In this document: in pieces, positions 8,857 to 16,222 of the stretch
Layout of the letters: every line of letters begins with the position of its first letter
Numbering within the stretch: the first letter of the stretch is position 1
Assembly: GCA_001303705.1 (NCBI GenBank)
Contig: LJUI01000011.1
Coordinates: 1 to 32,406, forward strand
From: a candidate division TA06 bacterium SM23_40
GTDB lineage: Bacteria > LJUI01 > SM1-40
Direction: 5' to 3'
DNA: 32,406 nt
The notes under the pieces: generated by a model
The model's input: only the letters and a program-made list of their open reading frames with translations
The model's database searches: none
What the model was told of the DNA's origin: nothing
Translations under genes and position numbers: made by a program

Positions 8857-10124
8857 TAGCTAACCTCAGGGATGAATGAGATGCGGACCACCGTAATGCG
8901 GCGGCGGTCACCGACACCTTCTACCCGCAGCGTTAGGTCCTGGAAACGGAAGCTGTCGCCCGCTGCCGGGACACGGCCGGCAAGCACGAGGACGAGTCCG
9001 CCAACCGTGTCATATTCGGCTTCGGGGAATGTACGTCCGGTCAGGTCTTCGAGGTCATCAATGCTGAGCCGCGCATCGACGAGAATCGTGTTGGAATCGA
9101 TCCAACGGTAGCGCTCGGTAACAATATCGTGTTCGTCGATGATCTCCCCCACGATCTCCTCGAGAAGGTCTTCCAGGGTCACGAGGCCCGCAGTGCCGCC
9201 GTATTCATCAGTGACGATGGCGATATGGACCGCGAGCCGTTGGAACTCACGGAGCAGCTCGTGGATGGGTTTCGTCTCGGGGACAACGTACGCCTCCCTC
9301 GCGACACGTGAGACCGGTGCGGCGCCTGCGGCGCTCTGGATCAGGATATCCTTGACGTACGCCACTCCCGTGATGTGATCAGTGGTTCCCCGATACGTGG
9401 GAATGCGAGAGTGGTTGACCTCGCGCGCATATTCAAGTAGTTGGTCGGCAGTCGTCTCATCGCTGACGCAGCACATATCGATGCGCGGCGTCATGACTTC
9501 GCGTACCACCTTGCCGCCGAAGTCGAAGATCGCCTGGACGACATCCGCCTCATCCTCATCGAGAACTCCATATTCCTCCCCCAGACGCGCCATCATGCGT
9601 AGCTCACCTTCGGTCACCTGTTCCCTGTCGGTCCGGCCCACGGTGCGGGAAACAAGAGTGGCGAGGGCGGAGAAGACCGCGACGAACGGACTGGCTAGCT
9701 TCACGGCGACGGTGAGGAGGCCCACGACCCGGAGCGAGAACCGCTCGGCGCGGTGGACGGCATAGATCTTGGGGACCACCTCGCCGAAGATGAGAAGGAG
9801 GAATGTCATGCCGCCGATCGCCAGCGCGATGCCGCCCGATTCTGGGAGATGGAGGCGTTGGAAGGTGGTGACGATGAGGAACGTCGCCGCGGCGGAGGCG
9901 GCGACGTTGACGATGGTATTGCCGATGAGAAGCGTGATAAGGAGGCGGTGGGCCTCGCCCATGAGAGCAGCGAGGAGCTGCCCCCGGCGGCCCTGCTCAG
10001 CGCGAAGGTGTTGAATGCGGAGAGAAGGCAGGGAGAAGAGTGCTGTCTCCGAGCCGGAAAAGAAGGCCGAGAGTATGAGCAGACAGAACAGGTAAAAGAG
10101 ACTTATGAGTGGGTTATCGTCCAC
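8856..10124 (-). CDS. CNNM/CBS-domain (CorC/HlyC-type) membrane protein, copy 2
   Basis: The 422-residue product has the same architecture as its downstream neighbour: CNNM membrane domain (about 10-195, with AFFSGSETALFSLPSLR), CBS pair (about 215-335, with VREVMTPRIDMCCVSDE and TDEYGGTAGLVTLEDLLEEIVGEI), then a CorC/HlyC domain containing FPEAEYDTVGGLVL. The two copies are clearly paralogous but well diverged in the membrane part, suggesting an old duplication with separate roles or a hetero-oligomer (inference). The gene starts 46 nt after ybeY. Placement next to ybeY is common for corC-type genes in bacteria. Confidence 0.9.
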   Translation of the reverse strand: MDDNPLISLFYLFCLLILSAFFSGSETALFSLPSLRIQHLRAEQGRRGQLLAALMGEAHRLLITLLIGNTIVNVAASAAATFLIVTTFQRLHLPESGGIALAIGGMTFLLLIFGEVVPKIYAVHRAERFSLRVVGLLTVAVKLASPFVAVFSALATLVSRTVGRTDREQVTEGELRMMARLGEEYGVLDEDEADVVQAIFDFGGKVVREVMTPRIDMCCVSDETTADQLLEYAREVNHSRIPTYRGTTDHITGVAYVKDILIQSAAGAAPVSRVAREAYVVPETKPIHELLREFQRLAVHIAIVTDEYGGTAGLVTLEDLLEEIVGEIIDEHDIVTERYRWIDSNTILVDARLSIDDLEDLTGRTFPEAEYDTVGGLVLVLAGRVPAAGDSFRFQDLTLRVEGVGDRRRITVVRISFIPEVS

Positions 10125-10170
10125 GGGGATCAGTTCTTCCGATCGACCGAGCCTGAGCGCGACGAGCTCG

Positions 10171-10635
10171 TCATTGAGCTAAAGGCTGGAGGTTCAGTTC
10201 GCGCATCAGCTGAAGGTATCGGGCCTCCTTCGACTTCATCTGCACCCGGTCGCTGTCCTCCTTGTGATCATATCCTAATAGGTGCAGCAATCCGTGAATG
10301 ACGAGCCTGGCGAGTTCCTCCGCGAGAGAGACCGAATATTCTTTCGCCTGGATGATCGCCCGATCGACGGAGACGTAGACCTCTCCCAATGTGTTCCATG
10401 AGCACCCGCCATTGTCGTCGTCCTGCAGCGAGAAGGCGAGGACATCGGTGACCTCCTCAACTCCAGCATACTTCGCATTGAGGTCGATGATGAACGGATC
10501 GTCGACAAAGATGATTCCCAGCTCTAGATCCGGGTCTTTTCGGCCTTCAGCACGGAGAATCGTTTCAACTAACTGCTTGGTCGATTCGCTGTCGATTCCG
10601 AGACGCTTCTGTGCGCTTTCTACGAACAGGTTCAC
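10171..10635 (-). CDS. ybeY: Endoribonuclease YbeY (rRNA maturation factor)
   Basis: YbeY is a zinc-dependent single-strand endoribonuclease needed for 16S rRNA maturation and ribosome quality control. The signature HGLLHLLGYDH, holding the three zinc-binding histidines, is intact, as are TDVLAFSLQDDD and LGEVYVS. The ORF track places the start at 10722, but a GTG at 10635 with a GGAGG site about 11 nt upstream gives 154 residues, the family norm, starting VNLFVESAQKRLG. With that start the gene still overlaps the end of the pgpH-like gene by 71 nt. The order phoH, pgpH, ybeY, corC is a widely shared arrangement. Confidence 0.93.
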   Translation of the reverse strand: MNLFVESAQKRLGIDSESTKQLVETILRAEGRKDPDLELGIIFVDDPFIIDLNAKYAGVEEVTDVLAFSLQDDDNGGCSWNTLGEVYVSVDRAIIQAKEYSVSLAEELARLVIHGLLHLLGYDHKEDSDRVQMKSKEARYLQLMRELNLQPLAQ

Positions 10636-12871
10636 GTGGCTTCGCGCCCTCCGGTTGCGGGTATTCGAGTCTCGGATGGAAGACTCCGAGGAGCGTGGGC
10701 TCAAAACTCTCGGCGATCGCATGGAGATCTTTCATGGTGAGATCGCACTCGTCGAGTTCGGATTCGTCGAATTTCGCGCGGACGATGGAACGGATGAGGC
10801 CCCTGAGCCGGCTTGCTGTCGGATTATCCAGACTCCGCGCTGCCGCCTCAACGGAGTCGGCGAGCATGACGATCGCCGTCTCTCTCGACTGTGGACGAGG
10901 GCCGGGATATCGGAAATCCTGGTCTGAGACATCCTGGTCGGGATTCAACCGTTGGGCTTTGTCATAGAAGAACGACATAAGAGAGGTGCCGTGATGTTCG
11001 CGTATGAAATCGATAATCCGATTCGGTAAACCAGCCTTCTTGCCGAGGTCTACCCCATCCTTGACGTGGGCGAGGAGAACGAGGCTGCTCATCTTGGGAG
11101 TAACCTTCTCGTGGGGGCTGCGCGTCCCGCCCTGGTTCTCGACGAAATACTCCGGTTTTCGCATCTTCCCGACATCGTGGTAGTATGAACCGACGCGTGC
11201 GAGCAAGCTATCGGCGCCGATCGCTACGGCTGCTTTCTCGGCCAGCTGGCCGACGACCATGCTGTGATGGAACGAGCCCGGTGCCTGGACAGCCAGCTCG
11301 TGCAGGAGGGGATGATTGAGATCGGAGAGCTCGAGCAGTGTGATGCCCGTCGAAATGCCGAACAGGTGCTCGAAGATCGGGAGCAGGCCGATCGCGAGGA
11401 GGGCGGATGCTACGCCATTGGCAACCCCGAATAGATCCGCGCGGATGATATCTGTGGGTGGCGTGAACCGGATCAGCTCTATCGCCGTTATGACTGCGAC
11501 GTGCGCGAGGCAGATATAGAACATGGTGCGCAAGAGGTGGGATCGTCGTCTCAGCTTCCGGATCGTATATGCGCCTACCGTGCCTCCTGCTAGGAGGAGC
11601 AGAATGCCCGGCGCCTGGCCGCCCGAGAGGATCCCTACAAGGAAGCTGAGTGCAATGGTGAAGACGATGGCGAGTTCGGTGTCACAGAGGACTGCAACGA
11701 GAATGGATGCCATGCTCACCGGCACGAGGTACTGGAAGAAACCCGTGGAGACGGGGGATATCGATGCACTCACAAGTCGCTCGAGCCAGAGGATCAGGCC
11801 GGTGAGGACAATCGTGGTACAGCCGAGAATGGCTAGGAGCAGAAGCGTGGCATCGTTCTCGAACATCCTCTTCCTGAATATGGCGACATAGGCGGCAAGG
11901 AAGCCGAGGATCGCCGCGAAGATCGCATTCCGTCCGAGAAATGCGAGGATCTCCGCGTATCGCGGCCTGTTGGAACGGCGGGCGGCCTCGAGCGCACGGA
12001 GCCGTACCTCGATCTCCCGCGTCACGAGCTTGTGGGCCTCAGCAATCATCAGGCCCTCGGGCACGACCTCAGCGATTACTGGCACCGCCTCGCGCGCATC
12101 TTCGCGGAGCCGGTTCGTTTCGGTGACATCGACAGTGACGTTCGGCCTGAGAAACGCCGCTGTTACTTCGACCAGTGCGCCGACAAGCCGCTCGTCGTCC
12201 TGGAAGATCCGCACTGCTCGATCGTGTATCAGGCTCGCGGCCTCCCTCGAATCGAGGAAATCGCTCGCTTCGATGACTTCCTCCCCGCCCGGGATCCTGA
12301 GAAGAACGTTGCGGTCCGGGGTCGGGGAGATGAGTGACCTGTCGAGGATGAGGCCTCGGCCCAGCACTTCGCCGAGGAGGGATTCTGTTGCCGATTCCAA
12401 CTCTTCAGTGCGTAGTTGGAGGGCGGAGATCGCGGCCTCGGAGAGGGCGGGGCCGGACGCCGCAATCTGCGCGGCTTGCTCAGTGATAGGGAGGCGGTCT
12501 TCGGCTGCCTGTCTCAGGTGGGTGAAGAGCTGCCGGAGGCCTACAAGCGCTGAGTCGAGCACCGTGGGATCCAGATCGAGTCGTGGCAGCACCGCTGCTG
12601 CTGCTTCCTCACGCTCCCGCTCCAGCACCCCGGGTTCTTTCTCGACATAGAAGGTGAACGGAGCGACGATGTCCTTGGTGGCGATCTCTCCTTCACTGAA
12701 GACGACGGGCTCGAGACTGGTGCTCGGCATGAAGAGATTGGCCAGCACGAATATTCCTGCCACGATGAGCCACTTGCGCCACGAGGAGCGCACCCATGGC
12801 CGGCCGTCCCTGCGTCTCCAGGGTTCGAACAGCCGCTGCGCGTTCGGCGTGGATGTCCTCCGGGACCACAT
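10565..12871 (-). CDS. PgpH-type 7TM-HD cyclic-di-AMP phosphodiesterase-like hydrolase
   Basis: This 768-residue membrane protein has one transmembrane helix at about 34-49, a large extracytoplasmic 7TMR-HDED region (about 55-305), seven membrane helices (about 310-500), and a cytoplasmic HD domain (about 515-735). HD-site residues visible are the FHHSMVVGQLA start, YYHDVGKM (His565-Asp566), IREHHGTS and MLADSVEAAARS. In other bacteria (PgpH of Listeria) this architecture degrades the second messenger c-di-AMP. No diadenylate cyclase gene is in the window, so the substrate here is inferred from family. The start codon joins the phoH stop as TGATG. Its end overlaps ybeY by 71 nt. Length fits the family. 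Confidence 0.9.
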   Translation of the reverse strand: MWSRRTSTPNAQRLFEPWRRRDGRPWVRSSWRKWLIVAGIFVLANLFMPSTSLEPVVFSEGEIATKDIVAPFTFYVEKEPGVLEREREEAAAAVLPRLDLDPTVLDSALVGLRQLFTHLRQAAEDRLPITEQAAQIAASGPALSEAAISALQLRTEELESATESLLGEVLGRGLILDRSLISPTPDRNVLLRIPGGEEVIEASDFLDSREAASLIHDRAVRIFQDDERLVGALVEVTAAFLRPNVTVDVTETNRLREDAREAVPVIAEVVPEGLMIAEAHKLVTREIEVRLRALEAARRSNRPRYAEILAFLGRNAIFAAILGFLAAYVAIFRKRMFENDATLLLLAILGCTTIVLTGLILWLERLVSASISPVSTGFFQYLVPVSMASILVAVLCDTELAIVFTIALSFLVGILSGGQAPGILLLLAGGTVGAYTIRKLRRRSHLLRTMFYICLAHVAVITAIELIRFTPPTDIIRADLFGVANGVASALLAIGLLPIFEHLFGISTGITLLELSDLNHPLLHELAVQAPGSFHHSMVVGQLAEKAAVAIGADSLLARVGSYYHDVGKMRKPEYFVENQGGTRSPHEKVTPKMSSLVLLAHVKDGVDLGKKAGLPNRIIDFIREHHGTSLMSFFYDKAQRLNPDQDVSDQDFRYPGPRPQSRETAIVMLADSVEAAARSLDNPTASRLRGLIRSIVRAKFDESELDECDLTMKDLHAIAESFEPTLLGVFHPRLEYPQPEGAKPREPVRRKRTEASRNRQRIDQAVS

Positions 12872-13836
12872 CAGCGATCTTCCCCTTTCCTTCCGTCGTA
12901 GCGTTCGTACGCTCTGATGATATCGGACACGAGACGATGCCGCACCACATCCAGCTCCGTGAGATAGACGAAGTGGACACCGCTGACGTCCCTCAGGATG
13001 TGCTGTATCTCGACGAGGCCAGATGCACAGCCTCTGGGGAGGTCGATCTGAGTGATATCGCCGGTGATCACGGCCTTCGAACCGAACCCGAGGCGCGTGA
13101 GGAACATCTTCATCTGCATGCCGGTGGTGTTCTGAGCCTCATCGAGAATGATGAAGGAGTCGTTGAGTGTCCTGCCGCGCATGTATGCGAGCGGTGCGAC
13201 CTCGATCAGCCGCATGTCGAGGTAGCGCCGCATGCGATCGGCAGGGAGCATGTCGTAGAGCGCATCATACAGGGGACGCAAGTAGGGATCGATCTTCTCG
13301 TGATAGTCTCCCGGCAGGTAGCCCAGGTTTTCCCCGGCCTCTACAGCGGGACGCGCCAGTATGATGCGCTCGGCCGTCCGTTTCTGGAGGGCGGCGACAG
13401 CAAGGGCGACAGCGAGATATGTCTTGCCGGTTCCCGCAGGGCCGATCCCCACGACGAGATCATGTTCGGTTATGGCGTCGACATACTCCCGTTGGCCGAC
13501 AGATCGCGCCCTGATCGGTCCACGGGGCGTGGAGAGGATGACTGACTCCCGGTACAGGTTGGAGAGTCGCTCCTCGTCTTTTTCCTTTACCATGTTGATT
13601 GCGTAGATGACATCTTGCTCCCCCACGACTCCACCCCGCTTCACCTGGGTCATGAGGAGCGTGATGAGTGACGTCACGCGCTCGGCCTCTTCCTTCTTGC
13701 CCTCGACCATCACCTCCTCGCCACGCACGACGATCCTCGCGTCGAATTCCTCCTCCATCAGCCGGAGGTTGTGATCGTTCTGACCGAAAAGATCGAGATG
13801 TCTGATTCCCGATAGGGAGAGACGCCTCCTGATCAT
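12871..13836 (-). CDS. PhoH-like ATPase
   Basis: The 321-residue protein is a PhoH-family P-loop ATPase. Residues 1-115 form the KH-like N-terminal region (FGQNDHNLRLMEEEF). The Walker A motif GPAGTGKT is at 132-139 and the Walker B FIILDEAQN at about 228-236, followed by GDITQIDLP. Family members are ATPases with suspected RNA helicase or RNase-linked roles. Its position directly ahead of ybeY, an rRNA-processing nuclease, supports an RNA-related job. An AAGGAAG site lies before the ATG, next to a CTTTCTCAGAAAG palindrome. The gene heads the long run down to glyS, but I found no convincing promoter in the 124 nt upstream, so read-through from the LysM gene or a weak promoter must serve. Confidence 0.92.
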   Translation of the reverse strand: MIRRRLSLSGIRHLDLFGQNDHNLRLMEEEFDARIVVRGEEVMVEGKKEEAERVTSLITLLMTQVKRGGVVGEQDVIYAINMVKEKDEERLSNLYRESVILSTPRGPIRARSVGQREYVDAITEHDLVVGIGPAGTGKTYLAVALAVAALQKRTAERIILARPAVEAGENLGYLPGDYHEKIDPYLRPLYDALYDMLPADRMRRYLDMRLIEVAPLAYMRGRTLNDSFIILDEAQNTTGMQMKMFLTRLGFGSKAVITGDITQIDLPRGCASGLVEIQHILRDVSGVHFVYLTELDVVRHRLVSDIIRAYERYDGRKGEDR

Positions 13837-13859
13837 GTACTTCCTTTCTCAGAAAGCAA

Positions 13860-13897
13860 AGCTCTCGGCCTCCGTCAGGCTGAAGAAGCCAAGAGCT
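13860..13897 (-). terminator. Possible terminator or attenuator hairpin behind the LysM gene
   Basis: On the minus strand AGCTCTTGGC pairs with GCCGAGAGCT (one G-T pair) across an 18-nt loop and is followed by TTTGCTTTCT, a broken T-tract. It sits between the LysM gene and phoH, so it may end or reduce transcription between the two groups. The T-tract is weak. Confidence 0.35.
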
Positions 13898-13960
13898 CTG
13901 ATTCGAGCCAGGCCCTCACCATGTGGCCACTCCTCAGCATGAAGAGTCCACACGCAAGGT

Positions 13961-14572
13961 CTAGTCCCTTGGAATTACAAATACTTGACCGGGATAGATG
14001 AGATCTGGGTCCTTGATCTTGTCCTTATTGGCGTTGTAGATCGTCGGCCATTTCCTGTGATCGTTGTAGATCTCCCAGTACCCGGCGATCTTGGCCAACC
14101 ACTCATCTTGGACTACCCGGTGCTTCATCGGTTTCCCTCGCGGAATGACGAGCATCTGCTTGGGATAGATGAGGTTCGGATCGTCGATCTTGTCCCTGTT
14201 CGCCCGGTAGAGCCGCGGCCAGCGCCCCTTGTGGTTGTAGACGTAGCGGTACCCGGCGATCTTGCCCAGGTACTCGCCCTCCACGACAGTGTGCTCGGTC
14301 TTGTACTTGGCGATCTCTGCCTCGAACTGATCCATTTCCTTCTTCAGGGTGGCGACTTTCTTAGCAATCGGACCAAGCTCGGCCTCGCACTCGTCGAGGA
14401 GCATTTGCTCGGCCGCTATCATCGCCTTGGCGTCGGCCTCCCTCGCCCGGTATTCGGCAATCATGCGCTCGACGTCCTCGCGGGACATTCTCTCCTCTGC
14501 CATACCAGTCGCGGCGAAGGCGAGGAGACACGAGAGGACGAGGAAGACAGTCAGAACTTTCTTCATCGTCAT
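13961..14572 (-). CDS. Exported coiled-coil protein with two LysM domains
   Basis: The start at 14572 (MTMKKVLTVF) follows an AAGGAG site at good spacing, giving 203 residues; the longer ORF-track start lacks one. A signal peptide ends after GMA (residue 25). Residues about 28-92 form a charged helical coiled coil (REDVERMIAEYRAREADAK). Two LysM-like peptidoglycan-binding repeats follow at about 94-146 and 151-203. They match each other closely (EYLGKIAGYRYVYNHKGRWP against EWLAKIAGYWEIYNDHRKWP) and each ends in VIPRG or VIPRD. The protein probably spans from a periplasmic coil to the cell wall. Its gene follows the small coiled-coil lipoprotein by 52 nt, so the two are likely expressed together and may interact (inference). 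Confidence 0.88.
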   Translation of the reverse strand: MTMKKVLTVFLVLSCLLAFAATGMAEERMSREDVERMIAEYRAREADAKAMIAAEQMLLDECEAELGPIAKKVATLKKEMDQFEAEIAKYKTEHTVVEGEYLGKIAGYRYVYNHKGRWPRLYRANRDKIDDPNLIYPKQMLVIPRGKPMKHRVVQDEWLAKIAGYWEIYNDHRKWPTIYNANKDKIKDPDLIYPGQVFVIPRD

Positions 14573-14624
14573 TTTACCCAGCTCCTTTCGCAGAAGGAAC
14601 GAGTGGCCTCTATGCCTCGACATC

Positions 14625-14894
14625 CTAGTATCCTGCCTCGAGGAGGTCGAGTTTCTTCTTGAGCTCGTCCCTCTCCGCCTTCATATCCTTCAACATCTCG
14701 GACTTCGTTTCGAGCTCTTCCTCGCAGGCCATCCGCTCCTCTTCGAGTGCCTTCGCTTCCGCTTCCGCGGCCAGGGCGGCAGCCTTCGCCTCTTCGAGCT
14801 CCTGTAGCTTCTCCTTTGATACTCCTGCACAGCCAAACAGGCCGAATAGGAAGAAACCCAGGATTGCCAGGTGAAGGAGCCCAAACTTGCGCAT
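14625..14894 (-). CDS. Small coiled-coil lipoprotein
   Basis: This 89-residue protein has a hydrophobic signal ending in a lipobox (LFGC) with Cys22 as the lipidated residue. The mature part is a continuous highly charged coiled coil (KLQELEEAKAAALAAEAEAK, then LKDMKAERDELKKKLDLL). Size and form recall murein-lipoprotein-like or Pal-associated small lipoproteins, but there is no sequence match I can name. A GGGAGG site precedes the ATG, and the promoter at 14945-14973 is the first element upstream. It heads a two-gene unit with the LysM protein. A role in tethering envelope layers is an inference from architecture. Confidence 0.85.
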   Translation of the reverse strand: MRKFGLLHLAILGFFLFGLFGCAGVSKEKLQELEEAKAAALAAEAEAKALEEERMACEEELETKSEMLKDMKAERDELKKKLDLLEAGY

Positions 14895-14944
14895 GGAAAC
14901 ACCTCCCTTCTGGAGTAGTGTACGCGTTGATCCGGGTTAAGCAA

Positions 14945-14973
14945 ACATTAGCTGCAAACGCCCACAGTGTCAA
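14945..14973 (-). promoter_or_regulatory. Promoter of the lipoprotein-LysM unit
   Basis: A perfect -35 TTGACA (14973-14968) is followed after 17 nt by TAATGT (14950-14945), a weaker -10 box. Transcription would start near 14938, about 44 nt ahead of the lipoprotein ATG, which carries a strong GGGAGG ribosome binding site. Confidence 0.55.
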
Positions 14974-14991
14974 GACTTTTTTTCGGCGGCC

Positions 14992-15079
14992 CCCCCGGGG
15001 ACGTTGGTAGGTTCAGAAGGTTACGATCGGGGACGCCCCCGGGGACGTTGGTAGGTTCAGAAGGTTATGATCCGGGACG
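14992..15079. repeat. Tandem 44-nt repeat, two units of the GGGGACGTTGG family
   Basis: The core GGGGACGTTGGTAGGTTCAG with its AAGGTTA tail occurs at 14997-15023 and again, identical over 27 nt, at 15041-15067. Flanks also match (CCCCC before, YGATCNGGGACG after), so the unit is 44 nt. Relatives occur at 28559-28585 and, inverted, at 28774-28851. The family is intergenic in every case, apart from a possible trace at the batE end. Confidence 0.85.
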
Positions 15080-15151
15080 TACCGGGAATGGGGGGCTACC
15101 GGGCCTTCCAGGGCGTTCTGAGGGAGAGATCGGGCGGCAGAGGCCATCAAT

Positions 15152-15218
15152 GCCCCGCAGGGGCGTATCTCGCCGAGACGGTAGCCTGACTGTGGGGGGG
15201 GGGGTATCTCGCCGAGAC
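15152..15218. repeat. GC hairpin and duplicated GTATCTCGCCGAGAC palindrome
   Basis: GCCCC-GCA-GGGGC (15152-15164) forms a perfect short hairpin. Immediately behind it GTATCTCGCCGAGAC (15165-15179) contains the palindrome TCTCG-C-CGAGA and recurs exactly at 15204-15218, 39 nt later. An 11-G run (15194-15204) lies between and touches the second copy. The pair sits about 30-80 nt upstream of the suhB -35 box. It may be a regulator-binding pair or part of a dispersed repeat element. Confidence 0.65.
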
Positions 15219-15246
15219 AGAAATAGGCCAGGACACTCCGAACCCA

Positions 15247-15275
15247 TTGACGCTGACCGGCTTCGCTGCTATACT
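15247..15275 (+). promoter_or_regulatory. Strong sigma70-type promoter for suhB
   Basis: TTGACG (15247-15252, 5/6 to consensus) and TATACT (15270-15275, 5/6) are separated by exactly 17 nt. The start would fall near 15282, leaving a leader of about 114 nt that contains a GGGCTGCAGCCC palindrome before the AGAGGAG ribosome binding site of suhB. Confidence 0.7.
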
Positions 15276-15395
15276 GCAATAATGGTATGGCCGTCCGGGT
15301 CGCTGTCAGAGCGTACTGGGGCTGCAGCCCGGGGTGTGGGCTGGACGGCGGGGCGGCAAAAGCACGGCAGATAGGGGACATAGAGAGGAGAATCG

Positions 15396-16196
15396 ATGGG
15401 CGAGGAATCGGTCCTGAGACTCTTCGGCACGGCGAGGCTCGCTGCTGAGGAGGCTGGTCGCATTCTACTCAGCGGATTCGGGAAGGCTGAGCAGATCGAT
15501 CATAAGGGTGCAGTCGATCTGGTGACCGAATACGATCGGGCTGCGGAGGAGGCGATCGTCAATGTGATCCGCGCGCGCCATCCTGACCACGCGATCGTCG
15601 CGGAAGAAGGCCACGGCGCGGAAGGCCGATCTCCGTGGCGCTGGTTCGTCGATCCGCTCGATGGGACGACGAACTATGCTCATGGGTACCCGTGCTTTAG
15701 CGTTTCGATAGCCGCTGAGCATGCAGGCCAGACTGTGCTGGGAGTGGTGCACGATCCCCTGCACAAGGAGGCGTTCACCGCCGTGCGGGGCGAGGGGGCA
15801 CTCCTCAACGGGAACCCGATCCGCGTCTCTCGAACAGATGAGCTCTCTGAAAGCCTGTTGGCCACTGGATTTCCCTATGATGTGAGGGTCCATAAGGACA
15901 ACAATCTCAATCATTTCGGATCATTCGTCGTCAGGGCTCAGGCTGTGAGGCGTGATGGGTCGGCGGCTCTCGACCTCTGCTACGTGGCGGCTGGCCGGTT
16001 CGACGGGTTCTGGGAACTGAAGCTCGCCCCGTGGGATGTGGCGGCGGGTACGCTCATCGTTCTGGAGGCTGGCGGTCGTATCACTGACTTCTCAGGTGAG
16101 AGTGAAGAGATAGACGGGCGGGAGATAGTGGCCTCGAATGGCCTGATCCACGACGCGATGCTATCTGTCCTCGCGGCAGGCCAGGCGGGAGAGTAG
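15396..16196 (+). CDS. suhB: Inositol monophosphatase family protein (SuhB-like)
   Basis: The 266-residue protein belongs to the Mg2+-dependent, lithium-sensitive inositol monophosphatase family. Metal-binding residues are in place: Glu70-Glu71 in VAEEGHG, Asp86 and Asp89 in FVDPLDGTTN, and Asp214 in WDVAAGTLIVLEAGG. It hydrolyses myo-inositol phosphates in the family's best-studied members. In E. coli SuhB also acts in rRNA antitermination, but the sequence alone does not separate these roles. The start follows GAGAGGAG at good spacing. It is monocistronic, facing the mutase gene with only 26 nt between the stop codons. Length is normal. Confidence 0.93.
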   Translation: MGEESVLRLFGTARLAAEEAGRILLSGFGKAEQIDHKGAVDLVTEYDRAAEEAIVNVIRARHPDHAIVAEEGHGAEGRSPWRWFVDPLDGTTNYAHGYPCFSVSIAAEHAGQTVLGVVHDPLHKEAFTAVRGEGALLNGNPIRVSRTDELSESLLATGFPYDVRVHKDNNLNHFGSFVVRAQAVRRDGSAALDLCYVAAGRFDGFWELKLAPWDVAAGTLIVLEAGGRITDFSGESEEIDGREIVASNGLIHDAMLSVLAAGQAGE

Positions 16197-16222
16197 TGCG
16201 CGAGGGGGGTGCGATCCGACGC

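Larger units (their letters stand above)
14895..15395. other. Divergent intergenic region with repeats and two promoters
   Basis: This 501-nt stretch lies between the lipoprotein gene (minus) and suhB (plus). It contains one promoter for each side, a 44-nt tandem repeat (14992-15079), a GC hairpin, a palindrome present twice, and an 11-G run. The ORF-track entries at 14967-15374 (+) and 15013-15381 (-) are composed of these repeats, lack ribosome binding sites and show no protein family features. Confidence 0.7.

Noticed and set aside
14992-15079. CRISPR array
   Set aside because: There are only two repeat units with a short spacer-like part that is itself conserved, and no cas gene in the window.
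14967-15381. 135-aa plus and 122-aa minus ORFs in the repeat gap
   Set aside because: Both are translations of the 44-nt tandem and the palindromic repeats; composition is Pro/Arg/Gly-biased and there is no start signal.
16197-16222. Shared terminator between suhB and the mutase gene
   Set aside because: The 26-nt gap contains no stem followed by a T-run on either strand.
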